23,276 nucleotides of DNA from UBA4729 sp038236865 (GTDB lineage Bacteria; Patescibacteriota; Saccharimonadia; Saccharimonadales; UBA4665): positions 1 to 23,276 of the forward strand of contig JBBRZI010000016.1 in the NCBI GenBank assembly GCA_038236865.1, read 5' to 3'. The stretch's first letter is position 1; the number at the start of each line of letters is the position of its first letter. The notes beneath the pieces were generated by a model, which was not told the origin of the DNA, ran no database searches, and saw nothing but the letters and a program-made list of their open reading frames with translations. Shown here piece by piece: positions 8,031 through 14,563 of the stretch. The translations under genes were made by a program, and so were the position numbers.

Positions 8031-8354
8031 CGCCATTTGGGTTGACTCTATAAATAACTTTGGTGTTGGATTTGTGCGGGAGGTAAAACCTCAATTGTTA
8101 TCGCCTCGCACAATCATACCAGGTCGTTAGCGCTATGCGAGACCTCTGTAGTGCGAGAGGACTGTGAGAGGACGGACCTCTCACACAACCCAAAATTTGG
8201 TATTATCACAATCATGCCAGATGGCTACCGCTATGCCAGACCTCTGTAGTGTGAGAGGACGGACCTCTCACACAATGGAGCTGAAGTCGGCTACATTACT
8301 GGGTGCGGCCGAGTGGGCTTTATGACAATGGGGAGAGGGGAACTGGGCGTCATT
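8031..8354. repeat. Gene-free tract with two direct repeats and strong hairpins
   Basis: No gene is seen here. Two direct repeats, 8109-8188 (80 bases) and 8207-8275 (69 bases), both begin CACAATCAT and end CTCTCACACAA, and share AGACCTCTGTAGTG. Copy 1 differs by an 11-base internal duplication (TGYGAGAGGAC twice). Each ends in a strong hairpin: TGTGAGAGG/CCTCTCACA at 8163-8185, and GTGTGAGAGG/CCTCTCACAC at 8249-8273, both with an ACGGA loop. A diverged relative at 8072-8113 has TTGTGCG/CGCACAA outside GAGGT/ACCTC. It lies after the helicase gene; it could be a small mobile repeat, RNA stabiliser or structured RNA. Confidence 0.65.
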
Positions 8355-8384
8355 AAAATACCGCCTCCGAGGAGGCGGTATTTT
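8355..8384. terminator. Bidirectional rho-independent terminator
   Basis: A perfect 14-base inverted repeat (AAAATACCGCCTCC and its complement) has a two-base GA centre. The GC-rich stem is flanked by A and T tracts, so it can stop transcription from both sides. It lies 20 bases past the aquaporin stop and also closes the helicase side. Confidence 0.85.
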
Positions 8385-8403
8385 AAATAGGGACTAGCTT
8401 GAC

Positions 8404-9159
8404 TTAAGCTTTTTTGCGCTTGGTTGCAGGCTTCTTCTTTGCAGGAGTTGCAACGGCAGCCTTAGCAGCGCGAGGCTTCTTAACGTTGACCGCAGGTGCG
8501 AATACTGATGTTTTACCATCCGTTACAACAGCGGCTGCTTCACGGGGGGCGAACAGTAAACCGTAAAGGTTGATACCGATAACGGCACCAATCACTGGTC
8601 CAAGCACGTAGGTTGTCAGAACGAACGAACGAGCACCTAAGGCAACTGCTGGGTTCAGCAGGCCGACGGTGACTTCAGAAACGGCGATAATGCCGGCGAT
8701 GTAGGCCAAACCGGCTACGGTAGCCGTCACAGCCCGCGTGTAGCCTTGGTAAATAGCTGCAGACCAGCCAAGTGCCAAAATGAACGTACCAATCGATTCA
8801 GTTACGAGTAGACGCGTCGAGAAGGTGTCTTTCACAACTGGCAACGTGTTGTTGACCAAGTACGTAAAGACTCCATAAGCAGCCCAAGCACCGAGCAACT
8901 GAACGACAACGTATAAAACTGCCGTCAGTGTCGACAGCTTGCGAGCCGTCCATAGACCGATTGTTAAGGCGGGGTTAAAGTTGGCACCCGATACAGCGTG
9001 AAACACGAACGTTAGTAAGGCAAAGCCGAGTCCAGCAGCCAAAGCTACAAAAAACGGTACGCCTAAGTTTGATGTTTTTACACTCAATACTAGTAATGTC
9101 AGAATTCCTGTACCAAGAAACTCAGCCACCAATGCAGCTATCTTGTAACGTCCAAACAT
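8404..9159 (-). CDS. Aquaporin/glycerol-facilitator (MIP) family channel with basic tail
   Basis: The 251-residue protein is a MIP-family channel with about six membrane helices and two half-helix NPA motifs: SGANFNPALT (NPA at 62-64) and GLLNPAVALGAR (NPA at 169-171). It would carry water or small neutral solutes. The residue after the second NPA is Val172, where aquaporins and GlpF normally have the selectivity-filter Arg; the nearest Arg is five residues on. The last 25 residues are rich in Lys, Ala and Pro (for example AKKKPATKRKKA), resembling histone H1-like tails and predicted to be cytoplasmic. The start has GGAGG 6 bases upstream and a near-consensus promoter at 9204-9232. Water versus glycerol specificity cannot be decided. 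It is divergent from mscL, pointing to osmotic balance. Confidence 0.88.
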   Translation of the reverse strand: MFGRYKIAALVAEFLGTGILTLLVLSVKTSNLGVPFFVALAAGLGFALLTFVFHAVSGANFNPALTIGLWTARKLSTLTAVLYVVVQLLGAWAAYGVFTYLVNNTLPVVKDTFSTRLLVTESIGTFILALGWSAAIYQGYTRAVTATVAGLAYIAGIIAVSEVTVGLLNPAVALGARSFVLTTYVLGPVIGAVIGINLYGLLFAPREAAAVVTDGKTSVFAPAVNVKKPRAAKAAVATPAKKKPATKRKKA

Positions 9160-9203
9160 TTGGAGCCTCCACTTATATTAATGACTCAAGAGTAACCTGA
9201 ACT

Positions 9204-9232
9204 ATTATATTTGTAAAGCGGAGCCCGTTCAA
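9204..9232 (-). promoter_or_regulatory. Aquaporin promoter with an upstream palindrome
   Basis: On the minus strand TTGAAC (9227-9232) and TATAAT (9204-9209) are separated by 17 bases, near consensus. A perfect 7-base inverted repeat, ATAGGTA-TGG-TACCTAT (9239-9255), lies just upstream of the -35 and could be a regulator site. Confidence 0.7.
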
Positions 9233-9255
9233 CCACTCATAGGTATGGTACCTAT

Positions 9256-9640
9256 TGCAGCCAATCAACCAGTCCTTCAGAGGTTAATCTGAACCGCTGA
9301 GTGACATCAATCCAGAACCATTACTGTAGCAACCACGTACATTACCCGAGCCCTAACAAAGCATTCACGGTCTTGCGATTTCTCCGGTGATAGCAGCGAA
9401 TGACTAGCCATTTGCTCCGAGCACTAAAGTCATGGCCAAGGGCTTGAATATTGCAGGCCTCAGAGAAACGGCGCAACAGCAGCCTCCCCGCCGAGGATAG
9501 ATTGGGGCGACAAAATATATTGTGTGGTGGGCTAGCTTTGGATCACATTGCTCGACACAGTGCTATCGCCACCGCATTATGAAAGACTAAGGACTGTTCC
9601 ACGCCCGACGTGAGGTTAAGCTTGCTAGGCGCATAAAGTT
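9256..9640. other. Gene-free region between aquaporin and mscL
   Basis: No ORF of note is present on either strand. One short inverted repeat, TTCAGA-GGTTAA-TCTGAA (9276-9293), is visible. The sequence is of mixed composition and not low-complexity. I compared it by eye with RNase P, tmRNA, SRP RNA and the c-di-AMP (ydaO) riboswitch and could not match any. It could hold an unrecognised structured RNA or decayed sequence. Confidence 0.4.
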
Positions 9641-9644
9641 TATT

Positions 9645-9673
9645 TGTTATTATGTAGCTACCAAGTAATGAGG
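9645..9673 (+). promoter_or_regulatory. mscL promoter and ribosome binding site
   Basis: TGTTATTAT (9645-9653) is an extended -10. GAGG (9670-9673) lies 6 bases before the ATG at 9680. This supports the start at 9680 over the upstream in-frame codon at 9644, which would precede the promoter. Confidence 0.6.
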
Positions 9674-9679
9674 TTGCAT

Positions 9680-10090
9680 ATGTTACAAGAATTTAAAAAG
9701 TTTATTCTTCGCGGTAATACTATTGATTTAGCAGTCGCCGTTGTCGTTGGTGCCGCCTTTGGCGCCATCGTCGCCGCACTCGTCCGAGACATCATTACGC
9801 CGCTAATATCAGCCATCGGCGGACAGCCCGATTTCTCTAAGCTCAAGTTCACAATCAATGGCAGTCAGTTTTTATATGGCGATTTCCTAAATGCTGTCAT
9901 CGCATTTGTCTTAATCGCCAGCGTCGTATTCTTTTTTATCGTCCAGCCCGTCAACAAACTGGTGGCCCGCGCCAACCGCAAAAAGTCTACACCCGATCCA
10001 ACTACCAAAAAGTGTCCGGAGTGTTTAAGCGAAGTCCCCGAAGCCGCCAGCCGCTGTGCTTTCTGCACTAGCAAACTCATCGCTCAATAA
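9680..10090 (+). CDS. mscL: Large-conductance mechanosensitive channel MscL with C-terminal zinc ribbon
   Basis: The 136-residue protein opens as a wide pore when membrane tension rises after osmotic downshock. It begins with the family's N-terminal pattern FKKFILRGNTIDLAVAVVVG (residues 5-24), amphipathic helix plus the pore-lining first membrane helix. A periplasmic loop holds QPDFSKLKFTINGSQFLYGDF, and the second helix is about residues 70-90. After a basic linker, the C-terminus carries CPEC and CAFC (C112, C115, C126, C129), a small zinc-ribbon-like module in place of the usual helical bundle. The start at 9680 has GAGG 6 bases upstream and an extended -10 before that. Its divergent partner across the long gap is the aquaporin. 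Confidence 0.92.
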   Translation: MLQEFKKFILRGNTIDLAVAVVVGAAFGAIVAALVRDIITPLISAIGGQPDFSKLKFTINGSQFLYGDFLNAVIAFVLIASVVFFFIVQPVNKLVARANRKKSTPDPTTKKCPECLSEVPEAASRCAFCTSKLIAQ

Positions 10091-10375
10091 TGGAATAGTT
10101 ATACAATTATAAATTCTATAAAGTAAAAAGATACCTTGATCGAGATATCATCGTTAGTTCAATCTCATTTCCCAACTATGATGTATGCCGTAGGTGACCG
10201 TAATGGTTCACTTTATCAAGAGGCTAGCCCTTCTTAATTTTTCCCTAAGAGTGGTGGTGGGACAAAAAAGGAGTAGACTAAACAATAAGTATCACCTCTA
10301 GTGCTTTAAGGGCCGAGCCACAGTAGGCCAGATAATAATACGCATGAATATGAGCATAAAGTAAGGAGTCGCATC
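10091..10375. other. AT-rich intergenic region before the G1-like gene
   Basis: No gene is seen. The first part after mscL is AT-rich without a clear terminator hairpin. GATAAT (10331-10336) is a possible -10 for the next gene, and AAGGAG (10363-10368) is its ribosome binding site, 7 bases before the GTG at 10376. Confidence 0.4.
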
Positions 10376-11386
10376 GTGTTAAGCCCAGAACTAACCCCAA
10401 GTACTGAAATTTCGCTACAGAACGTCGAGCCCCTGCAAGAGCAATTGATCAACAGCCCCCCAGGCGGAGACAGGGATTTTCGCAGGCGAGCAGTACGGCT
10501 AGTACCTGGATTTGCACTTAGCATTGTTACACTTTCCGCTTCAGCAATTCCGATTGAAGCGCATGGAGGTAATGTCGCTGCTGAGCCAGGAGTAGTAGCT
10601 AGTAGCCCAGTCCACCATAATATTATCTCAACGCTCAATGACGCAACAACAGGCAACTACGCTGGGTATATGGCAGACCCATTAGCCGCTAGTCAAACCC
10701 CACTTTATGGAAGTGTTGAAATGGATTTTACAGTCCCTACGCCTCCAAGCTGCGGCCCGACGGACTACAATGCAGTATCTATTTGGGCAGGACTTGGCGG
10801 GTATTATGGCGGTAATCCTGTTGATCCGCTTTATCAAACCGGAGTTCTTGAGCTATGTGACCACGGAACAACCACAATTCGAGGATTCTATGAAGCTGAG
10901 CCATCGGTCGCCGGCGCGACATACTACAGCAATGTAATTAGTCCTGGCGATAGGATCCTCGCGCTGGTTACTCCTACAGGATACTACTCGGTAGGAACTT
11001 ATTTGTACGATCTAGGCGCTGACCCAGCAGCCCCTAGCTTTGTTTGGGCACAAAATTCAACGATCGATTTCAGCACAAAGCTATCAGCTAAAACTCAAGA
11101 GTGTATCGTAGAGGCGCCCACTGATACTGACATACAGGCAGTAATGCCGTTAATGGATTTTGGCACGACTGATTTCCCGACTTCATCTTACAGTAGTGTT
11201 TCATACAATAAGGCTTGTTCAGTTTACGATAGTGTTAATTCTATAGACCATATTATTGCCAGTACGTCTCCAGGAGTGAAAGTAACAAGGATAACTATGA
11301 AAAATAACGAACTACTTCCAAAAGCATCGCCAAGTGACCCATCATCCGATGGTAACTTTAATGTTGTATGGAACAGGGCAAACTAG
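10376..11386 (+). CDS. Probable secreted G1 (eqolisin-like) glutamic peptidase
   Basis: The 336-residue protein resembles MEROPS family G1 peptidases, acid endopeptidases using a Gln/Glu pair. In order: NYAGY (94-98, family N-W-x-G), DFTVPTP (117-123), AVSIWAGLGG (133-142), YQTG (153-156, catalytic Gln at 154), FYEAEP (171-176, family W-Y-E-W-Y-P), a SPGDRI turn (189-194, family S-x-G-D) and CIVEAP (243-248, catalytic Glu at 246; family I-V-E-D-F). Cys126, Cys161, Cys243 and Cys281 could form disulfides. An arginine-rich stretch then a hydrophobic segment (about 36-60) looks like a signal peptide or anchor, after an unusually long 35-residue leader. GTG is chosen as start because AAGGAG is 7 bases upstream. 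The aromatic positions of the eukaryotic motif are partly lost, so activity is unproven; a non-catalytic lectin-like role is the alternative. Confidence 0.7.
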   Translation: MLSPELTPSTEISLQNVEPLQEQLINSPPGGDRDFRRRAVRLVPGFALSIVTLSASAIPIEAHGGNVAAEPGVVASSPVHHNIISTLNDATTGNYAGYMADPLAASQTPLYGSVEMDFTVPTPPSCGPTDYNAVSIWAGLGGYYGGNPVDPLYQTGVLELCDHGTTTIRGFYEAEPSVAGATYYSNVISPGDRILALVTPTGYYSVGTYLYDLGADPAAPSFVWAQNSTIDFSTKLSAKTQECIVEAPTDTDIQAVMPLMDFGTTDFPTSSYSSVSYNKACSVYDSVNSIDHIIASTSPGVKVTRITMKNNELLPKASPSDPSSDGNFNVVWNRAN

Positions 11387-11415
11387 CTAACCACACCTAT
11401 TTCTAGACTGTTTAG

Positions 11416-11793
11416 CTATTTCTTGGAATGAGACTTATTTTCAGTTGCAGGAACTGCGTATACAAGTACAGCTATTAACAACAGGACACCGACTGCTATT
11501 TTGAACTGATTTTCTGTATTCCGATGACCGTAAATCGGCACTGCATCTTTTACGGTTTGCGTACCTCGTTCTATACCTTGTTCTATGCAAGGAGTAGTTG
11601 AGCCAATTCCATGTCCATAGTTTAATTTATTGACTTCTTGATCGTGGTATAGCACTGATGTATGCCAGCCGCATTCCATATATTCGGTGATTTGGTGTTT
11701 CGTTGTTTGAGCATAAACAATACCTGATATGGCAACTATGATCGCCATCATAATCAACGTGAGGACTACTCTCTTTTTTGTTTTCTTGTGCAT
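11416..11793 (-). CDS. Small protein with two membrane segments, unknown
   Basis: The 125-residue protein has a hydrophobic segment after a basic N-terminus (about 9-28; cleavage after VYAQ is possible) and a second near the C-terminus (about 97-114), ending in a charged tail. The region between (about 30-96) would be outside the cell and holds two Cys (41, 69) that could pair, and several His. I recognise no family. The start is well supported: an extended -10, TGCTATAAT, ends 6 bases before the ATG, predicting a leaderless mRNA. It converges with the G1-like peptidase gene, with 29 bases between the two stops. Codon use is AT-richer than in the ATP synthase operon. Confidence 0.7.
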   Translation of the reverse strand: MHKKTKKRVVLTLIMMAIIVAISGIVYAQTTKHQITEYMECGWHTSVLYHDQEVNKLNYGHGIGSTTPCIEQGIERGTQTVKDAVPIYGHRNTENQFKIAVGVLLLIAVLVYAVPATENKSHSKK

Positions 11794-11973
11794 GAAGAAA
11801 TTATAGCACAGTCGAATTTTGGTCTACGTGAAGCAATTGCAGGCGTGCATCAGGACGCTCAGACGATTGCCCCGTCGAACGTTATTTACGCTAAGCTGAT
11901 ACTTCAAGAAGCTGAATTAGCCCTAAATAGGCCGCAATCAAACCTAAGTTTATTTGCAAAGACAATTAAATAA
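11788..11973 (+). pseudogene. Possible 3' gene fragment
   Basis: A plus-strand frame of 61 codons, reading for example QDAQTIAPSNVIYAKLILQE, has the amphipathic helical look of a real protein end. It has no ribosome binding site, and its nominal GTG start overlaps the start of the divergent 125-residue gene. It may be the 3' remnant of a gene whose front was lost, or a chance frame. No family is recognised. Confidence 0.25.
11800..11808 (-). promoter_or_regulatory. Extended -10 promoter of the 125-residue gene, leaderless
   Basis: TGCTATAAT on the minus strand ends 6 bases before the ATG at 11793. It is identical to the NDH-2 extended -10. Confidence 0.65.
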
Positions 11974-12334
11974 CATCTTCCAGCAGTTCAAACCGGCGAT
12001 GTGAAATAGGTGGCTTCACCTTGGCTATACGTAGTGGGTTCTTAAGGGCTATTAACTTCTTAGACGCTTCTTACCCGTAATTAAATAGTGCTTCGCAATA
12101 GTTAAACCAATCTTCCAAGCCACGCAGTAATCAGTTGCTTTTTGGCCCCGCGCAGAGTGATGGTCGGGAGCTTTGTTACTTCGGCGGTCCAAAGTAAGGA
12201 TAGAAAAGAGAAAATTGCAGTTACGGAATTGTGAGGGTGGTGATGTCTCTGAAGTAGAGCTGCTTTTGTTTGTATACCAGATCTAGTCCGGTATGACAAT
12301 TGCCAGCAAAGGAGTCAGACGAAATAGATTAGAG
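11974..12334. other. Gene-free region after the ATP synthase operon
   Basis: No gene is supported on either strand. Contents seen: a short hairpin GGTG-GCTT-CACC near 12009 and a REP-like palindrome at 12270-12297. No T-rich terminator for the ATP synthase operon is visible, so the palindrome may do that job. Confidence 0.4.
12270..12297 (-). repeat. Third REP-like palindrome, after atpC
   Basis: On the minus strand the unit reads GTCATACCGGACTAGATCTG then GTATACAA, 28 bases, with the same form as units A and B at 1611-1685. ATACC and GGTAT arms form a stem. It lies 38 bases past the atpC stop, so like the first pair it follows the 3' end of a transcription unit. Confidence 0.6.
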
Positions 12335-12763
12335 TTAGCGCTTGGTGTGGCGACGCTTGAGGTTGGCAACTTGTAAGCGGACAGCGTGGCGATCCATCAA
12401 AGTTTGAGCGTGCTCAAGACTGACTTGATCGGTCGCTTCGGCCTTCATCTGCTGGGCCAGTTCCATAGCTGCCTGGGCCTCAGCCTCATTGATATCATCA
12501 GCGTGGTCGGCTTCGTCCACCAACACCCGAAGTGTGTTATCGGCAATCTCGATAACCCCGCCGTTGGTGGCGAAGTATTCGCGCTGAGCATCGGTATCTT
12601 TCGGGTGGCGGCGCACACAAATCACGCCGTTCGTGGCGACACTAATCAGCGGCATGTGATGCTGCAGCACACCGATTTCACCCTCAAGCGTCGGCAGTAT
12701 TACATCGCTGACGTCATCATCAAACTTAACACCAGTGAGCGAGACGAGTTGAAAATGAAACAT
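12335..12763 (-). CDS. atpC: ATP synthase epsilon subunit
   Basis: The 142-residue protein is the F1 epsilon subunit, part of the central rotor stalk and a brake on ATP hydrolysis. The N-terminal beta-sandwich has the family pattern LPTLEGEIGVLQHHMPLIS (about residues 24-42) and NGGVIEIADNTLRVLVDEA (about 67-86). The C-terminal part (about 90-142) is a charged helical hairpin rich in Ala, Glu and Arg. Its ATG overlaps the stop of the preceding 76-residue ORF as TAATG, so its translation is probably coupled. It is the last gene of the operon and is followed by a REP-like palindrome. Confidence 0.93.
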   Translation of the reverse strand: MFHFQLVSLTGVKFDDDVSDVILPTLEGEIGVLQHHMPLISVATNGVICVRRHPKDTDAQREYFATNGGVIEIADNTLRVLVDEADHADDINEAEAQAAMELAQQMKAEATDQVSLEHAQTLMDRHAVRLQVANLKRRHTKR

Positions 12764-12993
12764 TATAAATTATTCCTCACATAGTCAGTTGGATTGCCGG
12801 AACCACGCAGCGGCGTAACGATGCCCACCAGCAGTGGGTACACTCGGTGAAGATAACGTTCAGCGACATGAAAACGGCCGCCCTCAGGGCGCTGGGTTAG
12901 CAAAACACTGCCTTCGTTATTTACGTTACTCTCCAGCGCCATGGCTTGTAGAGCCTCCCGAATGGTGCCTTTAGCTGGAAGCATTTCGCCCAT
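12763..12993 (-). CDS. orf76: unrecognised small protein between atpD and atpC
   Basis: A 76-residue ORF fills the space between atpD and atpC exactly, with TAATG overlaps at both ends, so translation should pass from atpD through this gene to atpC. I recognise no family. It has a soluble look: an Ala/Leu-rich amphipathic start (REALQAMALES), a central QRPEGGRFHVAERYL segment, a short hydrophobic stretch VYPLLVGIVTPL (51-62) too short for a membrane helix, and a polar end RGSGNPTDYVRNNL. There are no Cys. Position suggests a role in F1 assembly or regulation, but this is inference from location only. An alternative start at the fourth codon is possible. Confidence 0.65.
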   Translation of the reverse strand: MGEMLPAKGTIREALQAMALESNVNNEGSVLLTQRPEGGRFHVAERYLHRVYPLLVGIVTPLRGSGNPTDYVRNNL

Positions 12994-14390
12994 TACTTGG
13001 CTTCACTTTTCACTACGTCGGAAATGGCACCTTTCATATAGAAGGCACTCTCGGGTTTGTCGTCGTGTTTGCCTTCAAGAATTTCTTTGAAGCCCTGGAC
13101 GGTATCGGACAGCTTAACGTACTGGCCGGCGTTGCCGGTAAACTGCTCGGCCACGAAAAACGGCTGGCTTAGGAAACGCTGAATGCGGCGGGCGCGGCCA
13201 ACGGTTTGCTTGTCTTCGTCAGATAGTTCTTCCATGCCGAGAATGGCGATGATGTCTTGCAGATCTTTGTAGCGCTGCAGAATGCGCTGGACTTCACGAG
13301 CGACCTTGTAGTGCTCTTCGCCGACGATTTCGGGGTCGAGGATGGTCGAGTTTGAGTCGAGCGGATCGACAGCCGGGTAGATACCGATTTCGGTCAGAGC
13401 GCGGTTGAGCGCAATCGTGCTGTCAAGGTGGGCAAAGGTCGTGGCTTGGGCTGGGTCGGTCATATCGTCAGCTGGCACATAGACAGCCTGGACACTGGTG
13501 ATCGAACCATCACGGGTACTCGTTATGCGCTCTTGGAGCTGGCCCATTTCTTGGGCGAGGTTTGGTTGGTATCCAACCGCCGAAGGCAAGCGGCCGAGCA
13601 AGGCTGAAACTTCAGCGCCGGCCTGGGTGTAGCGGAAAATATTGTCGATAAACAGTAGCACGTCGTTCCCTTTGTCACGAAAACCTTCGGCGATGGTCAG
13701 GCCGGACAGGGCAACGCGCAAACGAGCACCTGGTGGCTCATTCATCTGGCCAAACACCAGGGCGGTGTTTTTAATAACACCCGATTCTTCCATTTCATAG
13801 TAGAGGTCGTTACCTTCGCGGGTACGCTCACCGACACCGGCAAAGACGGAGTAGCCCGAGTGGAATTTGGCGATGTTGTTGATGAGTTCCTGAATCAGCA
13901 CGGTTTTACCGACACCAGCCCCACCGAACAAACCCACCTTACCACCCTTAGTGATAGGGGCAATCAAGTCAATAACTTTAATACCGGTTTCGAGGATTTC
14001 GACTTTACCAGACTGGTCGACGAGCGGAGGCGGCAAGCGGTGGATCGGGGCGCGCTCCTTGAAGGTGCCACCTTTGCCGTCAATCGGCTGGCCGGTGACG
14101 TTGAACATCCGTCCAAGCGTTCCATCACCAATCGGCACGCTGATTGCTGCGCCCGTATCCGTGACGACTGAGCCACGGGGAAGTCCATCAGTCGAGCCGA
14201 GGGAAATCGCGCGAACACTTGATTCACTGAGGTGCTGGGCAACTTCGAGGGTTAACTCTTGATCACCGTTTTGGACCTTTAATGCATTATAAATTGCTGG
14301 CAAGTTGCCGGTGCTAAACTCGATATCGATAACGACGCCCACGATTTGGGTAATCTTACCGGTTTTGGTTGTGGTGGTTGCTGTTGCCAT
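12993..14390 (-). CDS. atpD: ATP synthase beta subunit
   Basis: The 465-residue protein is the catalytic F1 subunit that makes ATP from ADP and phosphate. Walker A is GGAGVGKT (156-163). The catalytic GERTREGNDLYYEM segment, Walker B LLFIDNIFRYTQAG, ALLGRLPSAVGYQP and the VQAVYVPADDMTDPA loop are all present. The Phe usual in IFRFTQAG is Tyr here, and TSTKKGS reads TSTRDGS; both are mild changes. Length is normal. Both ends overlap small ORFs: ATG with the stop of orf57 (TAATG) and TAA with the start of orf76 (TAATG). The flanking small ORFs are the odd point, because atpD normally sits directly between atpG and atpC. Confidence 0.97.
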   Translation of the reverse strand: MATATTTTKTGKITQIVGVVIDIEFSTGNLPAIYNALKVQNGDQELTLEVAQHLSESSVRAISLGSTDGLPRGSVVTDTGAAISVPIGDGTLGRMFNVTGQPIDGKGGTFKERAPIHRLPPPLVDQSGKVEILETGIKVIDLIAPITKGGKVGLFGGAGVGKTVLIQELINNIAKFHSGYSVFAGVGERTREGNDLYYEMEESGVIKNTALVFGQMNEPPGARLRVALSGLTIAEGFRDKGNDVLLFIDNIFRYTQAGAEVSALLGRLPSAVGYQPNLAQEMGQLQERITSTRDGSITSVQAVYVPADDMTDPAQATTFAHLDSTIALNRALTEIGIYPAVDPLDSNSTILDPEIVGEEHYKVAREVQRILQRYKDLQDIIAILGMEELSDEDKQTVGRARRIQRFLSQPFFVAEQFTGNAGQYVKLSDTVQGFKEILEGKHDDKPESAFYMKGAISDVVKSEAK

Positions 14391-14563
14391 TACTGCTCCT
14401 CTTTCTGAATTGTTTCTACTACTTCTGGTTCTGTTGCTGATTCGGGTTCTGGTTCGCTCGGCGACGGCAGCGGGGTTTGACTGTCCGGGTCAGGCAAGTA
14501 ACATCTCGAGTCCAGCCAGTGCAGGTTGGGCCGGTAGCTACAGTATCTATCCATCTCAACCAT
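14390..14563 (-). CDS. orf57: unrecognised small acidic protein between atpG and atpD
   Basis: A 57-residue ORF links atpG and atpD. Its ATG overlaps the atpG stop by 8 bases (ATGGTTGA), with GGAGG 6 bases upstream, and its TAA overlaps the atpD start as TAATG. The N-terminal 25 residues are rich in aromatic residues and Cys (MVEMDRYCSYRPNLHWLDSR; Cys at 8 and 21), while residues 24-57 are a Pro/Glu/Ser-rich acidic tail (for example PSPSEPEPESATEPE), probably disordered. No membrane segment is present and I recognise no family. The good ribosome binding site and double coupling argue that it is translated. A longer upstream start is less likely since it would overlap atpG further. A role with F1 is inferred only from position. 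Confidence 0.65.
   Translation of the reverse strand: MVEMDRYCSYRPNLHWLDSRCYLPDPDSQTPLPSPSEPEPESATEPEVVETIQKEEQ

Noticed and set aside
8109..8275. Possible CRISPR array from the repeated hairpins
   Set aside because: There are only two good copies of unequal length, no uniform spacers and no cas genes in the window.
9256..9640. RNase P, tmRNA, SRP RNA or ydaO riboswitch in the long gap
   Set aside because: Short similarities (for example GGATAGATTGGGG) did not extend to the conserved core motifs of any of these RNAs on either strand.
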